From an uncultured Monoglobus sp. (GTDB taxonomy: Bacteria; Bacillota; Clostridia; Monoglobales; Monoglobaceae), in assembly GCA_947630505.1 (NCBI GenBank), contig CANRHV010000003.1, positions 17,533 through 81,532 on the forward strand: a stretch of DNA of 64,000 nt, given 5' to 3'. Made by a program: the position numbers and the translations under genes. The notes beneath the pieces are model-generated. The model was not told the origin of the DNA. It saw only the letters and a list, made by a program, of their open reading frames with translations, and searched no databases. Below, piece after piece: positions 16,674 to 26,148 of this stretch; the stretch's first letter is position 1, and every line of letters starts with the position of its first letter.

Positions 16674-17045
16674 CTACGCGCCGCTTTTAATGTGTTTGAT
16701 GTAATCGCTTTCGGTGTAAACCTTTATTATGCTTATGTCCCGCTCAAGCTTTGAGAGAATTTCCCGTGTTTCAAAATATTCGCGCGTCTCAGCCTCGTCC
16801 GAAATGACGACCGAGAGGGCGCGTGCTCTGATACCGCACATTCCCGAGCACAGACGCGACGCGTATTCGCGGACCGCCGTCTCAACGCTTTCTCTGTCCG
16901 CCGCGCTGACAAACAGCACCACTTCGGCCGCGATCGCGTGTTTGCGCCGCGTTCGTCCTATCGACTCTGTCGCCGCGTACAGCGCCGTCATTATCCCTAT
17001 GACCGCGAAAACCCCCATAAATACCATTAGAATTTGATTGATCAT
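16674..17045 (-). CDS. hypothetical membrane-anchored protein
   Basis: N-terminal TM MINQILMVFMGVFAVIGIMTALYAA followed by a ~95-aa soluble domain; ATG at 17045 preceded by an SD. Confidence 0.6.
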   Translation of the reverse strand: MINQILMVFMGVFAVIGIMTALYAATESIGRTRRKHAIAAEVVLFVSAADRESVETAVREYASRLCSGMCGIRARALSVVISDEAETREYFETREILSKLERDISIIKVYTESDYIKHIKSGA

Positions 17046-17189
17046 AAACTCAACTCCTTGATATATTATATACGAGACGGGCGAACGCGTGATAAATTGT
17101 TGTTGACTAAGACGCCTACGTTTAGTATAATATAACAATAACAGCGGCAATTTTTATTTGCTGTTCATCTCTACGTTGGGAGAATTATT

Positions 17190-19556
17190 ATGAATGAGAA
17201 AACTTTATCTATTCTTGAATTTAATAAAATAATCAAATCATTGGCGTCGCTTTGCAAAAATCACGGCGCGGCGAATATCGCCGAGGGATTAAAGCCGTCG
17301 CCGAGCCTTCGAGAAGCGGAGCAGGCTCTGCTTGAGACCGACGCCGCCGTCACCATGTCGCAAAAATTCGGGTTCCCCGAGATATCGAGGCTGGAGCCTG
17401 TGGAAGGCTCGCTCAAGCGCCTGGCGGTGGGCGGCAGCCTCAGCGCGCCCGAGCTTTTGAATATCGCGAAGGTTTTAAGGTGCGCCAGGACTCTCGGCCG
17501 CTGCACCGAGGAGCAGACCGGAATACTATCCGGCTACTTTTCGGAGCTGACAAGCTTCAAGTCCCTTGAGGATGAGATCACGCTCTCGATAATATCCGAG
17601 GACGAGGTGGCCGACACGGCCAGTCCCGCTCTGGCGAACATCAGGCGAAAGATGAAAAACGCCGCGGCGAAGATAAAGAGCAGCCTTGACGGAATGGTGC
17701 GCTCACCGCATTACAAAAAATATCTGATGGACGCGATCGTCACCATGCGCAACAACCGCTATGTGGTCCCGGTCAAGGCGGAGCACCGGAGCGAGGTCCC
17801 GGGCATAGTTCACGATATGTCCTCAAGCGGCAGCACCGTGTTTATCGAGCCCCAAAGCGTGGTCAGCTTAAACAACGACCTGCACGAACTGGAGCTTAAA
17901 GAAAGGACCGAGATAGAGAGGATATTTTACGAGCTCTCGACCGAAGCCGCGGACATTTCGGAAGAGCTTAAGTATAACTACGACACGGTCATGTACCTTG
18001 ATTTTGTGTTCGCCAAGGCGCGGCTGGCGCTTGAGATGAGGGCGGTCTGTCCGAAGCTCAACTCGGACGGCAGGATAAATATAATACGCGGCAGGCACCC
18101 GCTTATAGACAGGAGCAAAATTGTTCCGGTGGACGTGCGTCTCGGCGGCGATTTTGACGCGCTCATAATAACCGGTCCCAACACGGGAGGCAAGACGGTA
18201 GTGCTCAAGACCATAGGCCTGTTCTGCTTGATGGCGATGGCGGGCCTGCATATCCCTGCCGCAGAGGAGAGCGAGACCGCGGTGTTTGAGGACGTTTTCG
18301 CCGACATAGGCGACGAGCAGAGCATCGAGCAGAGCCTGTCCACGTTCTCGTCACACATGAAGAACATAGTGCATATAGTAAAAAATATGAACGCGAAGTC
18401 ACTGGTGCTGTTTGACGAACTGTGCGCGGGCACCGACCCCGTGGAGGGAGCGGCGCTGGCGGCCTCGATAATAGAGCGCGTGCGGCGGGCGGGCGCGAAG
18501 ATCGCGGTCACCACCCACTACAGCGAGCTGAAGCTGTACGCTCTTGAGAGCGACGGCGTAATGAACGCGTCCTGTGAGTTTGACGTAAAAACGCTGAGCC
18601 CCACGTACAAGCTGCTTATCGGCGTTCCCGGAAAGAGCAACGCCTTCGCGATATCGAAAAAACTGGGACTCCCGACCGATATAATCGAAAGCTCAAAGGA
18701 TAAGCTGTCGCGCGGCAGCCTTAAGTTTGAGGATGTGCTGGGCTCGATAGAGGAGAACCGCCTGTCGGCCGAGAGGGCGCGCGCCGAGCAGGAAAAGCTC
18801 AGACAGGAAGCGCAGCGGCTCAGAAACGAGCTGGCCCGCGAGCGAGATAAGATCACCAAAAAGAAAGACAAAATATACGATTCGGCCCGCGAAAAGGCGG
18901 ACAAGATCATCAGACAGGCGCAGGAGGATACCGAGCGTATGTTAGATGAGATCAACAAGCTCCGCCGCGAGAACCGCGAGAAGGAGACCGCTCGCGCTAT
19001 CGAGGAGGTGCGCAAGGAACTCAAGCTTAAAGAAAAGAAAAACGTGCGCCCCAAGAGCCGCAGGAACGACGGCAGAAAGAGCAACGTGAACCTCAATACC
19101 TTAAAGCCGGGCGCCAACGTGCTGATAATGGATCTCAATGACAAGGGCTCGGTGCTGTCAATAAACAAGGACAACAAGACCGCGGTGATACAAGTGGGTA
19201 TCATGAAAATAACCGCCGATCTGTCGAACCTGATCGTGCTTGAGGACGAGCAGGGCGAAAAACCCAAGAGCTACACGCCGCCTAGGACGCAGACCGTCAA
19301 GGCGGAGCGCAGCGGCAGGACCGAGGTCGATCTTCGCGGCATGACGATAGGTGAGGCGGAGCTTGAGGTCGATAAGTTTTTGGATGAGGCGGCGCTCAGC
19401 GGCCTGAGCGAGGTCAGCATTATCCACGGTAAGGGCACGGGAGCGCTTCGCGCGGGGATACAGGATTATTTAAGGCACCATCCGCACGCGCGCAGATTCA
19501 GACCCGGCCGATTCGGAGAGGGCGATTTGGGTGTGACCGTGGTCGAGGTGAAGTAA
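17190..19556 (+). CDS. mutS2: endonuclease MutS2
   Basis: ITGPNTGGKTVVLKTIGLFCLMAMAGLHIPA, FDELCAGTDPVEGAALAASI, C-terminal Smr domain VDLRGMTIGEAELEVDKFLDEA...IIHGKGTGALR. Confidence 0.96.
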   Translation: MNEKTLSILEFNKIIKSLASLCKNHGAANIAEGLKPSPSLREAEQALLETDAAVTMSQKFGFPEISRLEPVEGSLKRLAVGGSLSAPELLNIAKVLRCARTLGRCTEEQTGILSGYFSELTSFKSLEDEITLSIISEDEVADTASPALANIRRKMKNAAAKIKSSLDGMVRSPHYKKYLMDAIVTMRNNRYVVPVKAEHRSEVPGIVHDMSSSGSTVFIEPQSVVSLNNDLHELELKERTEIERIFYELSTEAADISEELKYNYDTVMYLDFVFAKARLALEMRAVCPKLNSDGRINIIRGRHPLIDRSKIVPVDVRLGGDFDALIITGPNTGGKTVVLKTIGLFCLMAMAGLHIPAAEESETAVFEDVFADIGDEQSIEQSLSTFSSHMKNIVHIVKNMNAKSLVLFDELCAGTDPVEGAALAASIIERVRRAGAKIAVTTHYSELKLYALESDGVMNASCEFDVKTLSPTYKLLIGVPGKSNAFAISKKLGLPTDIIESSKDKLSRGSLKFEDVLGSIEENRLSAERARAEQEKLRQEAQRLRNELARERDKITKKKDKIYDSAREKADKIIRQAQEDTERMLDEINKLRRENREKETARAIEEVRKELKLKEKKNVRPKSRRNDGRKSNVNLNTLKPGANVLIMDLNDKGSVLSINKDNKTAVIQVGIMKITADLSNLIVLEDEQGEKPKSYTPPRTQTVKAERSGRTEVDLRGMTIGEAELEVDKFLDEAALSGLSEVSIIHGKGTGALRAGIQDYLRHHPHARRFRPGRFGEGDLGVTVVEVK

Positions 19557-19667
19557 AAAAATTAATATTTTTTTTAAAAATATGTTGATTTTTTGCGGAA
19601 CTAATGTTAAAATTACTAGATAGTTGTTTCTTATGTAAATTAATTGATTTGGGGAGATATAACAGGT

Positions 19668-21371
19668 ATGCTAAAAAAGACATGGATTCTTAAACAGTTT
19701 GACAAAAACAGGGTGCTCGAGATTTCCAGGACCTTCAAGGTTTCGCCGCTAACGGCTATTATTTTGTATAATCGCGGCATCAGGGAGGATGAAGATATAC
19801 GCAAGTTCCTGTCAAGGGACCTGAGCGAGCTCCATGATCCGTTTTTAATGAAGGACATGGACAAGGCGGTCGAGAGGATCATGGCCGCGGGCGAGAAAAA
19901 GGAGAAGATAACGATCTATGGCGACTATGACGTGGACGGCATCACATCTATCGCCATACTCTATAAGCAGCTCAAAAAAATGGGCATAGAAGTCGGATTT
20001 TATGTTCCTGACCGCATGGTAGAGGGCTACGGCGTCAATCGTGAGGCGCTGGATAAGATCAAAGCCGACGGCACCAAGCTCATTGTCACAGTCGACACGG
20101 GAATCACAGCGGTGGAGGAAGCGGAGTACGCCAAGTCTATAGGGCTTGACTTTATCATAACCGACCATCACGAGTGCAAAGAAAAGATCCCCGATGTGTA
20201 CGCCGCGATCGACCCCAAGCGCAAAGACTGCCCCTACCCGTTCAAAAGTCTCGCGGGCGTGGGAGTCGTGTTTAAGCTTATACAGGCGCTCAACAAGAGT
20301 GAGCCTCTTAAAAATATAATGGATGAATACGCCGATCTGATGTGCCTCGGCACCGTGGCAGACATCTCGCCGCTGATCGACGAGAACCGCGTCATTGTAA
20401 CCGAAGGTCTCAAAAAATTCAAGACCACAAAAAATATCGGCCTTAAAGCGCTTATCGACGTTTCAACCAACGGTAAGGCGATAACCACATCGACCATAGG
20501 CTACACCATAGCGCCCAGGATCAACGCCAGCGGCAGACTGGGCTGCGCGTCGACCAGCGTCGAGCTGTTTCTGACCGACGACAAGGACAAGGCGGCTGAG
20601 CTCGCCGAATCGCTTTGCCACGAGAACACCCTGCGCCAGCAGACCGAGCAAAAGATGTTTAAAGAAGCTCTTGAGTATATCAAGCAGCACCCCGAGATCA
20701 AGGACGATGATATTCTGGTTATTCCCCACGAAAATTGGCACCACGGTATAGTCGGCATAGTTTCGTCAAAAATAACAGAGAAATATTACAAGCCCTCGAT
20801 CCTGTTCGCGGTTGACGGGGAATCGGCAAAGGGCAGCGGAAGAAGCGTCACGGGATTTAATTTGTTCGGCGCGCTTGAGAATTCAGCTGACCTGCTTGAA
20901 AAATTCGGCGGCCATGAGCTGGCGGCGGGCCTCACGATAAAGTCTGACAACATCGAGGCGTTCAGAAAAAAGATCAACGAGTACGCCAAGGGCAACACAG
21001 GCGACGTTAACCGCATACCCGAGATCTCGCTGGACGCGCAGATAAAGGTGACGTATATCACCCTCGACACCGTTCATGACATCAACAAGCTGCAGCCGTT
21101 CGGCGTCAACAATCCCACGCCCGCCTTCTCGGTGCGCAACATAAAAATACACAGGATAAGCGTGATGAGCGAGGGCAAGCATCTGAGGATGACACTTTAC
21201 AAAGACGGTAAATACCTCGACGCTGTGGGCTTCGGCATGGGAGAATATTATAACAGCTTTGAGGAAGGCGACTTTGTGGATGTGGCGTTCGCGCTAGATA
21301 TAAACGACTACAAGGGGTTCCAGAATGTGCAGCTGATACTTAAAGACATGAGACCCACGGAATCAAGATAA
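19668..21371 (+). CDS. recJ: single-stranded-DNA-specific exonuclease RecJ
   Basis: YGDYDVDGITSIAILYKQLKKMG, DTGITAVEEAEYAKSIGLDFIITDHHE, GGHELAAGLTI. Confidence 0.96.
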   Translation: MLKKTWILKQFDKNRVLEISRTFKVSPLTAIILYNRGIREDEDIRKFLSRDLSELHDPFLMKDMDKAVERIMAAGEKKEKITIYGDYDVDGITSIAILYKQLKKMGIEVGFYVPDRMVEGYGVNREALDKIKADGTKLIVTVDTGITAVEEAEYAKSIGLDFIITDHHECKEKIPDVYAAIDPKRKDCPYPFKSLAGVGVVFKLIQALNKSEPLKNIMDEYADLMCLGTVADISPLIDENRVIVTEGLKKFKTTKNIGLKALIDVSTNGKAITTSTIGYTIAPRINASGRLGCASTSVELFLTDDKDKAAELAESLCHENTLRQQTEQKMFKEALEYIKQHPEIKDDDILVIPHENWHHGIVGIVSSKITEKYYKPSILFAVDGESAKGSGRSVTGFNLFGALENSADLLEKFGGHELAAGLTIKSDNIEAFRKKINEYAKGNTGDVNRIPEISLDAQIKVTYITLDTVHDINKLQPFGVNNPTPAFSVRNIKIHRISVMSEGKHLRMTLYKDGKYLDAVGFGMGEYYNSFEEGDFVDVAFALDINDYKGFQNVQLILKDMRPTESR

Positions 21372-21545
21372 AAAAGGGCGCAAGGGACAAGAGCCCTTGC
21401 GCCAACGTAGTTATTAGGGATTAGCGAAGGGAGAAAACAGACAGGGTTCCCGAAAACGCAAGCGTTTTTGGGAAGGAGGAGCGGCCCCGGAGCGGTGAGC
21501 AAAAGCCGCTCGCGGGTTTTGCGATAAGCGAAGGGAGACGCGACG
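21372..21545. repeat. palindrome-rich intergenic block with inverted CTACGTT heptad array
   Basis: GGCGCAAGGGacaagaGCCCTTGCGCC; heptads on the minus strand CTAATCC CTAATAA CTACGTT (21404-21424); CCCGAAAACGcaaGCGTTTTTGGG-like palindrome. Confidence 0.7.
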
Positions 21546-23738
21546 ATGAAGGGCAACGAGCTTTCAACTTTAATCGAACTGATCAGAAAATATAATAAAA
21601 ACGGCGACCTATCCCAGGTGGAGAAGGCTTATCGCTATGCCGTTGAGCATCATGAGGGCCAAAAGCGCAAATCGGGCGAGCCTTTTGTCAACCACCCGAT
21701 ACAAGTGGCGTCGATCATCGCCGAGATGGAGTTTGACACCGAGTCTATCTGCGCCGCTCTGCTCCATGACGTTGTGGAGGACACCGAGGCCACCCGCGAG
21801 GACCTTGTCCGCGAGTTCGGCGAGACAGTCGCAATGCTGGTGGACGGTGTTACCAAGCTTGCCAAAATTCCCTATTCCTCAAAGGAAGAGCAGCAGGTTG
21901 AGACGCTGCGCAAGATGTTTTTCGCGATGGCGAAGGATGTGCGCGTAATTATAATAAAGCTCGCCGACAGGCTGCACAACATGCGCACCCTGCGCTTTAT
22001 GAAGGAGGACCGCCAGCGCGCGATCTCCCGCGAGACGCTTGAGGTATACTCGCCTCTGGCTCATCGCTTGGGTATGGCGAAGATCAAAATGGAGCTTGAG
22101 GATCTGGCTCTGCGCTATATCGACCCGATAGGCTACTATGAGATAGTGGACAATATAGCTCAGAAGCGCGAGGAGCGCGAGCAGTATATCAGCGAGATCA
22201 TAGACATAATCAAAAAGAAGCTTGACGAAATGAATATAAAGGCGACGGCATACGGCAGAGCCAAGCATTTCTACAGTATATACAGAAAAATGTTTATGCA
22301 AAACAAGACGATCGACGAGCTGTATGACCTGTTCGCGGTGCGCGTGATAGTTGACACCGTGGCCGACTGCTACGCGGTGCTGGGCATGGTGCACGAGCTG
22401 TATACCCCAATGCCGGGCAGATTCAAGGATTATATCGCTATGCCAAAGCCCAATATGTACCAGTCGCTGCACTCGACGCTTATCGGCCCCGGGGGCACCC
22501 CGTTTGAGATACAGATCAGAACATGGGAGATGCACCAGATCGCCGAGAACGGAATCGCGGCACATTGGAAGTACAAAGAGGGAAAAAGCGGCACCGACGA
22601 TATGGACGAGAAGCTGGCCTGGATAAAGAATCTGCTTGAGCTTCAGAAGGAGACCACCAATCCCGACGAGTTCATGGAGACCCTCAAGATCGACATGTTC
22701 AGCGACGAGGTTTTTGTGTTCACTCCAAAAGGCGACGTTAAGGCGCTGCCCGTGGGCTCCACGCCGATAGACTTTGCGTACAAGATACACAGCGCGGTCG
22801 GAAACAAGATGATCGGAGCCAAGGTCAACGGCAAGATCGTGCCGCTGTCTCACGAGCTTCGCAACGGCGATTTTGTGGATATAATCACCAGTTCCACGCC
22901 CCACGGCCCCAATATCGACTGGCTCAAGATATGCAAGACCAACGAGGCGCGCAACAAGATCAACCAGTGGTTCAAAAAGGTCAACCGCGAGGAGAACATC
23001 GAAAAGGGCAGAACGGCCATCGAAAAAGAGATGTCCAAAAACAACATACCGCAGAAATATATCGAGGACGCGGATTTTGTCAATCCGCTGCTGAAGCGCT
23101 ACGGATTTAAGGAAATCACCGATCTGTACGCCGCGGTGGGCTTCGGCGGAGTGAACGGCACGCGCTTTGTAAACCGTTTTATAACCGAGTCAAAGAGCAG
23201 GCGGCTGCTTGAGCGCGAGGTTACGCCCGAGGAGCTTGACGTTCCGATCAAGGTCAAGCAGGGCCCCAAGAGCAGCACGGGCGGCGTTGCGGTCGAGGGT
23301 ATCGAAAACTGCATGGTTCGCTTTTCCCATTGCTGCAATCCCATTCCGGGCGACGATATCGTCGGTTACGTGACAAGAGGCAGGGGCGTGGCGATCCACA
23401 GAGCCGACTGTCTCAACATTATCAACGCGCAAAACAACGAGATTGAGCGCGGACGATTGATCTCGGTGCATTGGATAGAGGATTCCGAAACACCGCTTTC
23501 GTATAAGTCAACCATAACCATTACCGCCTCAGACCGCGTAAATCTTTTGGTCGACATTATGAATATAATAAACGAAACAAAAGCCCCTGTAACCAACGTC
23601 AACGCCAGAACGGGCAAAAACGATCTGGCGATCGTCGAGGTCACGGCTCAGCTCGCGAATACCGGCCAGCTTGACAGAATAATCAAGAGTATCAAGAACT
23701 TGAGCGGCATTATTTCGGTCAACAGGCGCAGGCATTAA
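21546..23738 (+). CDS. relA: RelA/SpoT bifunctional (p)ppGpp synthetase/hydrolase
   Basis: HHEGQKRKSGEPFVNHP...LLHDVVEDTEAT (HD), AMPKPNMYQSLHSTLIGPGGTPFEIQIRTWEMHQIAENGIAAHWKYKEG, TGS and ACT domains. Confidence 0.96.
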   Translation: MKGNELSTLIELIRKYNKNGDLSQVEKAYRYAVEHHEGQKRKSGEPFVNHPIQVASIIAEMEFDTESICAALLHDVVEDTEATREDLVREFGETVAMLVDGVTKLAKIPYSSKEEQQVETLRKMFFAMAKDVRVIIIKLADRLHNMRTLRFMKEDRQRAISRETLEVYSPLAHRLGMAKIKMELEDLALRYIDPIGYYEIVDNIAQKREEREQYISEIIDIIKKKLDEMNIKATAYGRAKHFYSIYRKMFMQNKTIDELYDLFAVRVIVDTVADCYAVLGMVHELYTPMPGRFKDYIAMPKPNMYQSLHSTLIGPGGTPFEIQIRTWEMHQIAENGIAAHWKYKEGKSGTDDMDEKLAWIKNLLELQKETTNPDEFMETLKIDMFSDEVFVFTPKGDVKALPVGSTPIDFAYKIHSAVGNKMIGAKVNGKIVPLSHELRNGDFVDIITSSTPHGPNIDWLKICKTNEARNKINQWFKKVNREENIEKGRTAIEKEMSKNNIPQKYIEDADFVNPLLKRYGFKEITDLYAAVGFGGVNGTRFVNRFITESKSRRLLEREVTPEELDVPIKVKQGPKSSTGGVAVEGIENCMVRFSHCCNPIPGDDIVGYVTRGRGVAIHRADCLNIINAQNNEIERGRLISVHWIEDSETPLSYKSTITITASDRVNLLVDIMNIINETKAPVTNVNARTGKNDLAIVEVTAQLANTGQLDRIIKSIKNLSGIISVNRRRH

Positions 23739-23756
23739 ACGGGGGGATAAATAGTC

Positions 23757-24389
23757 ATGAACAAAAATATTAAAATCAAAAGATTGATCCTCGGCCCGGT
23801 CGCGACAAACTGCTATGTGTTCTGTGACACCGCGCGGAAAAAGGCGGCTGTTATTGACCCGGCCGACAAACCGGAGCTCATATACAGAACCGCGGAGGAC
23901 GAGGGCTGCGATATAGAATTGGTAATCCTGACCCACGGCCACTATGACCATATCGGAGGGCTCAAGGGCCTTAAATCAATGACCGGCGCGCCCGTTTACT
24001 GCCACATAAATGGCGTCGACGTGTTGGGCGACCCGCGGAAGAACTGCTGCGAGGATATCGGCGGCAGGATAGAAACATTCGCGGCGGATGAGACTGTGGA
24101 AGACGGAGACGAGATAGCCTTTGGAGATCAGAAGTTTAAGGTGATCTACACTCCGGGGCACACGATCGACAGCATGTGCCTCGCCCTTGACGGAATGGTT
24201 TTCTGCGGCGACACCGTATTCTGCGGCAGCGTCGGAAGAACTGATCTGCCTACGGGAGATATGGCGACCGAGCTTAATTCGATAAAGAAAAAACTGTTGG
24301 TATTGAGCGACGAAACGCCGCTTTACCCAGGCCACGGCGAGGCCACCACGGTCGGCTATGAGAGAAAGCATAATTTTTATTTGAGATAA
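23757..24389 (+). CDS. MBL-fold metallohydrolase (glyoxalase II-like)
   Basis: LTHGHYDHIGGLKGL, TPGHTIDSMCL, FCGDTVF, YPGHGEATT. Confidence 0.93.
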   Translation: MNKNIKIKRLILGPVATNCYVFCDTARKKAAVIDPADKPELIYRTAEDEGCDIELVILTHGHYDHIGGLKGLKSMTGAPVYCHINGVDVLGDPRKNCCEDIGGRIETFAADETVEDGDEIAFGDQKFKVIYTPGHTIDSMCLALDGMVFCGDTVFCGSVGRTDLPTGDMATELNSIKKKLLVLSDETPLYPGHGEATTVGYERKHNFYLR

Positions 24390-24457
24390 TAAAAGCCTAG
24401 CAAAGGACGACCTCGGCCGCCCGTTATAATGATTCAGAAAGGCAAATTATAAATTTT

Positions 24458-25666
24458 ATGAACAATCCATGGGGAGTTCTCACCGGCATACGCCCCGCCA
24501 AGATCGCTACCAAGCTTTTGGCGCGCGGCATGACCGATGAGCAGGTCATAGACTATTTTATGACCGAATGCGGAACCGAATACCAAAAAGCGGCCCTTGC
24601 TCTAAAATGCGCGAGGGCGTTTGTTCCCGTGCGCGAAAAAATGTACGAAAACGGAGTCAGCCTATATATCGGGATCCCGTTCTGCCCCAGCCGCTGTCTT
24701 TATTGCTCATTCGTCACAAACGGCACCAAGCAGGCGGCGAAGCTCAAGCCCGACTATGTTGAGGCTCTCAAAAAGGAGATCGCCTACACGGCTGAGATAG
24801 TCATGGAAAACAAAAACACCGTCGAGACCGTATACATAGGAGGCGGAACGCCCACCTCGCTTTCGGCCGAGCTTATGGACGATATGCTGATCTGCCTTGA
24901 AAACGAGTTCGATCTGTCACGAGTTAAGGAATTCACGGTCGAGGCGGGACGGCCCGACACGATCGACCGAGAAAAGTTGGACGTTATGAAACGGCACGGT
25001 GTCAGCCGCATAAGTATAAATCCCCAGTCGATGAACGACGAGACGCTGCATGTTATCGGCAGGGCGCACTCGGCGCAGGATATATGCGGCGCGATGGCGC
25101 TGGCGCGGGAGCGCGGCTTTGATGATATAAACATGGACGTTATCGCGGGGCTCCCCGGAGAGAGCCTCGATATGTTCAAATACACTCTTGAGGAAGTTGA
25201 AAAGCTAAAGCCGACCGATACCACGGTGCATGTTATGAGCATAAAGCGCTCATCGAGGCTCAACGAGTATTTGAGCGATTACGACCTGACCGACGGCGGA
25301 ACCGTCAGCAGAATGGTAGACTACGCCCGGGAGTTTCTGGCCTCAAAGGGCAAGCGCCCGTATTATATGTACCGTCAGAAGAATCAGCTTGGCAACCTTG
25401 AAAATGTGGGATATGCCCTGCCCGGATACGAGTCGCTGTATAATCTCTATATCATGGAGGAGATACAGACTATCATTTCAATGGGCTGCGGCGGAGTTAC
25501 CAAAACGGTCGACAGGGAGACCGACCGCATAGAGCGTATATTCAACGTCAAGGAGCCGAAGGACTATATTTTGCGTCTTGACGAAATGCTCCATCGTAAA
25601 GATATACTACGCGGCGAAATTCCCGACTTTCGCCACAGAATTTCCGAATTTAAAAGAGAACTATAA
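24458..25666 (+). CDS. hemZ: coproporphyrinogen dehydrogenase HemZ (radical SAM)
   Basis: YIGIPFCPSRCLYCSFVT radical-SAM cysteines; GVLTGIRPAKIATKLL N-terminus; GGGTPTSLS. Confidence 0.93.
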   Translation: MNNPWGVLTGIRPAKIATKLLARGMTDEQVIDYFMTECGTEYQKAALALKCARAFVPVREKMYENGVSLYIGIPFCPSRCLYCSFVTNGTKQAAKLKPDYVEALKKEIAYTAEIVMENKNTVETVYIGGGTPTSLSAELMDDMLICLENEFDLSRVKEFTVEAGRPDTIDREKLDVMKRHGVSRISINPQSMNDETLHVIGRAHSAQDICGAMALARERGFDDINMDVIAGLPGESLDMFKYTLEEVEKLKPTDTTVHVMSIKRSSRLNEYLSDYDLTDGGTVSRMVDYAREFLASKGKRPYYMYRQKNQLGNLENVGYALPGYESLYNLYIMEEIQTIISMGCGGVTKTVDRETDRIERIFNVKEPKDYILRLDEMLHRKDILRGEIPDFRHRISEFKREL

Positions 25667-25690
25667 AAGCCCCGAAGTAGGGGCTTTTAT
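25665..25690. terminator. bidirectional intrinsic terminator
   Basis: AAAAGCCCC-gaagta-GGGGCTTTT between convergent hemZ and hicA-like genes. Confidence 0.8.
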
Positions 25691-25691
25691 G

Positions 25692-25889
25692 TTATCTGAA
25701 TCTGAAATCAATTCCGGATTGTTTTAAAATCGCGTTAGCCGTGTGACGTGATTTTATTTTGCTGTCTACCGTAACATGACGATTGTTCAGAGGACTGTAC
25801 CATATATCGTGATCGCCTTTTCCGCGTCTTACAAATGAGCAGTTATGTTCTTTAAGGATTTCACGCACTCTTTTCTCATATTCCGCCAT
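25692..25889 (-). CDS. HicA-like toxin
   Basis: 65 aa: VREILKEHNCSFVRRGKGDHDIWYSPLNNRHVTVDSKIKSRHTANAILKQSGID, with the HicA G-HxIW core and an SD-like region. Confidence 0.85.
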   Translation of the reverse strand: MAEYEKRVREILKEHNCSFVRRGKGDHDIWYSPLNNRHVTVDSKIKSRHTANAILKQSGIDFRFR

Positions 25890-26107
25890 TATAGTGCTAT
25901 CCTTTCATGGCGCTTTGATACGAAGAAGAGATTAAGGGGCATTTTTTCGGTTCCGTTAAGCTCAAGAAGCTCGGGAACAGCAAATCTCACGCGCTCAAGA
26001 AGAGCGTCAAACGAGCCGCTTTCAAGCACAAGTCCCGGTATATCGTCGCTTGTCGCGATCCATACCTGAGCTTCATCGTCCCATATAAGATTGATCGTAT
26101 ATTCCAT
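25889..26107 (-). CDS. DUF1902/HicB-like antitoxin
   Basis: 72 aa: MEYTINLIWDDEAQVWIATSDDIPGLVLESGSFDALLERVRFAVPELLELNG; stop/start overlap with the hicA-like gene. Confidence 0.85.
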   Translation of the reverse strand: MEYTINLIWDDEAQVWIATSDDIPGLVLESGSFDALLERVRFAVPELLELNGTEKMPLNLFFVSKRHERIAL

Positions 26108-26148
26108 AACGCGTTCCTCCGTTAATATTATATGCCGAACAAATTATT

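Noticed and set aside
21879-22904. 341-aa minus-strand ORF inside relA
   Set aside because: Shadow ORF opposite a clearly conserved RelA coding sequence; low-complexity composition and no recognisable domain.
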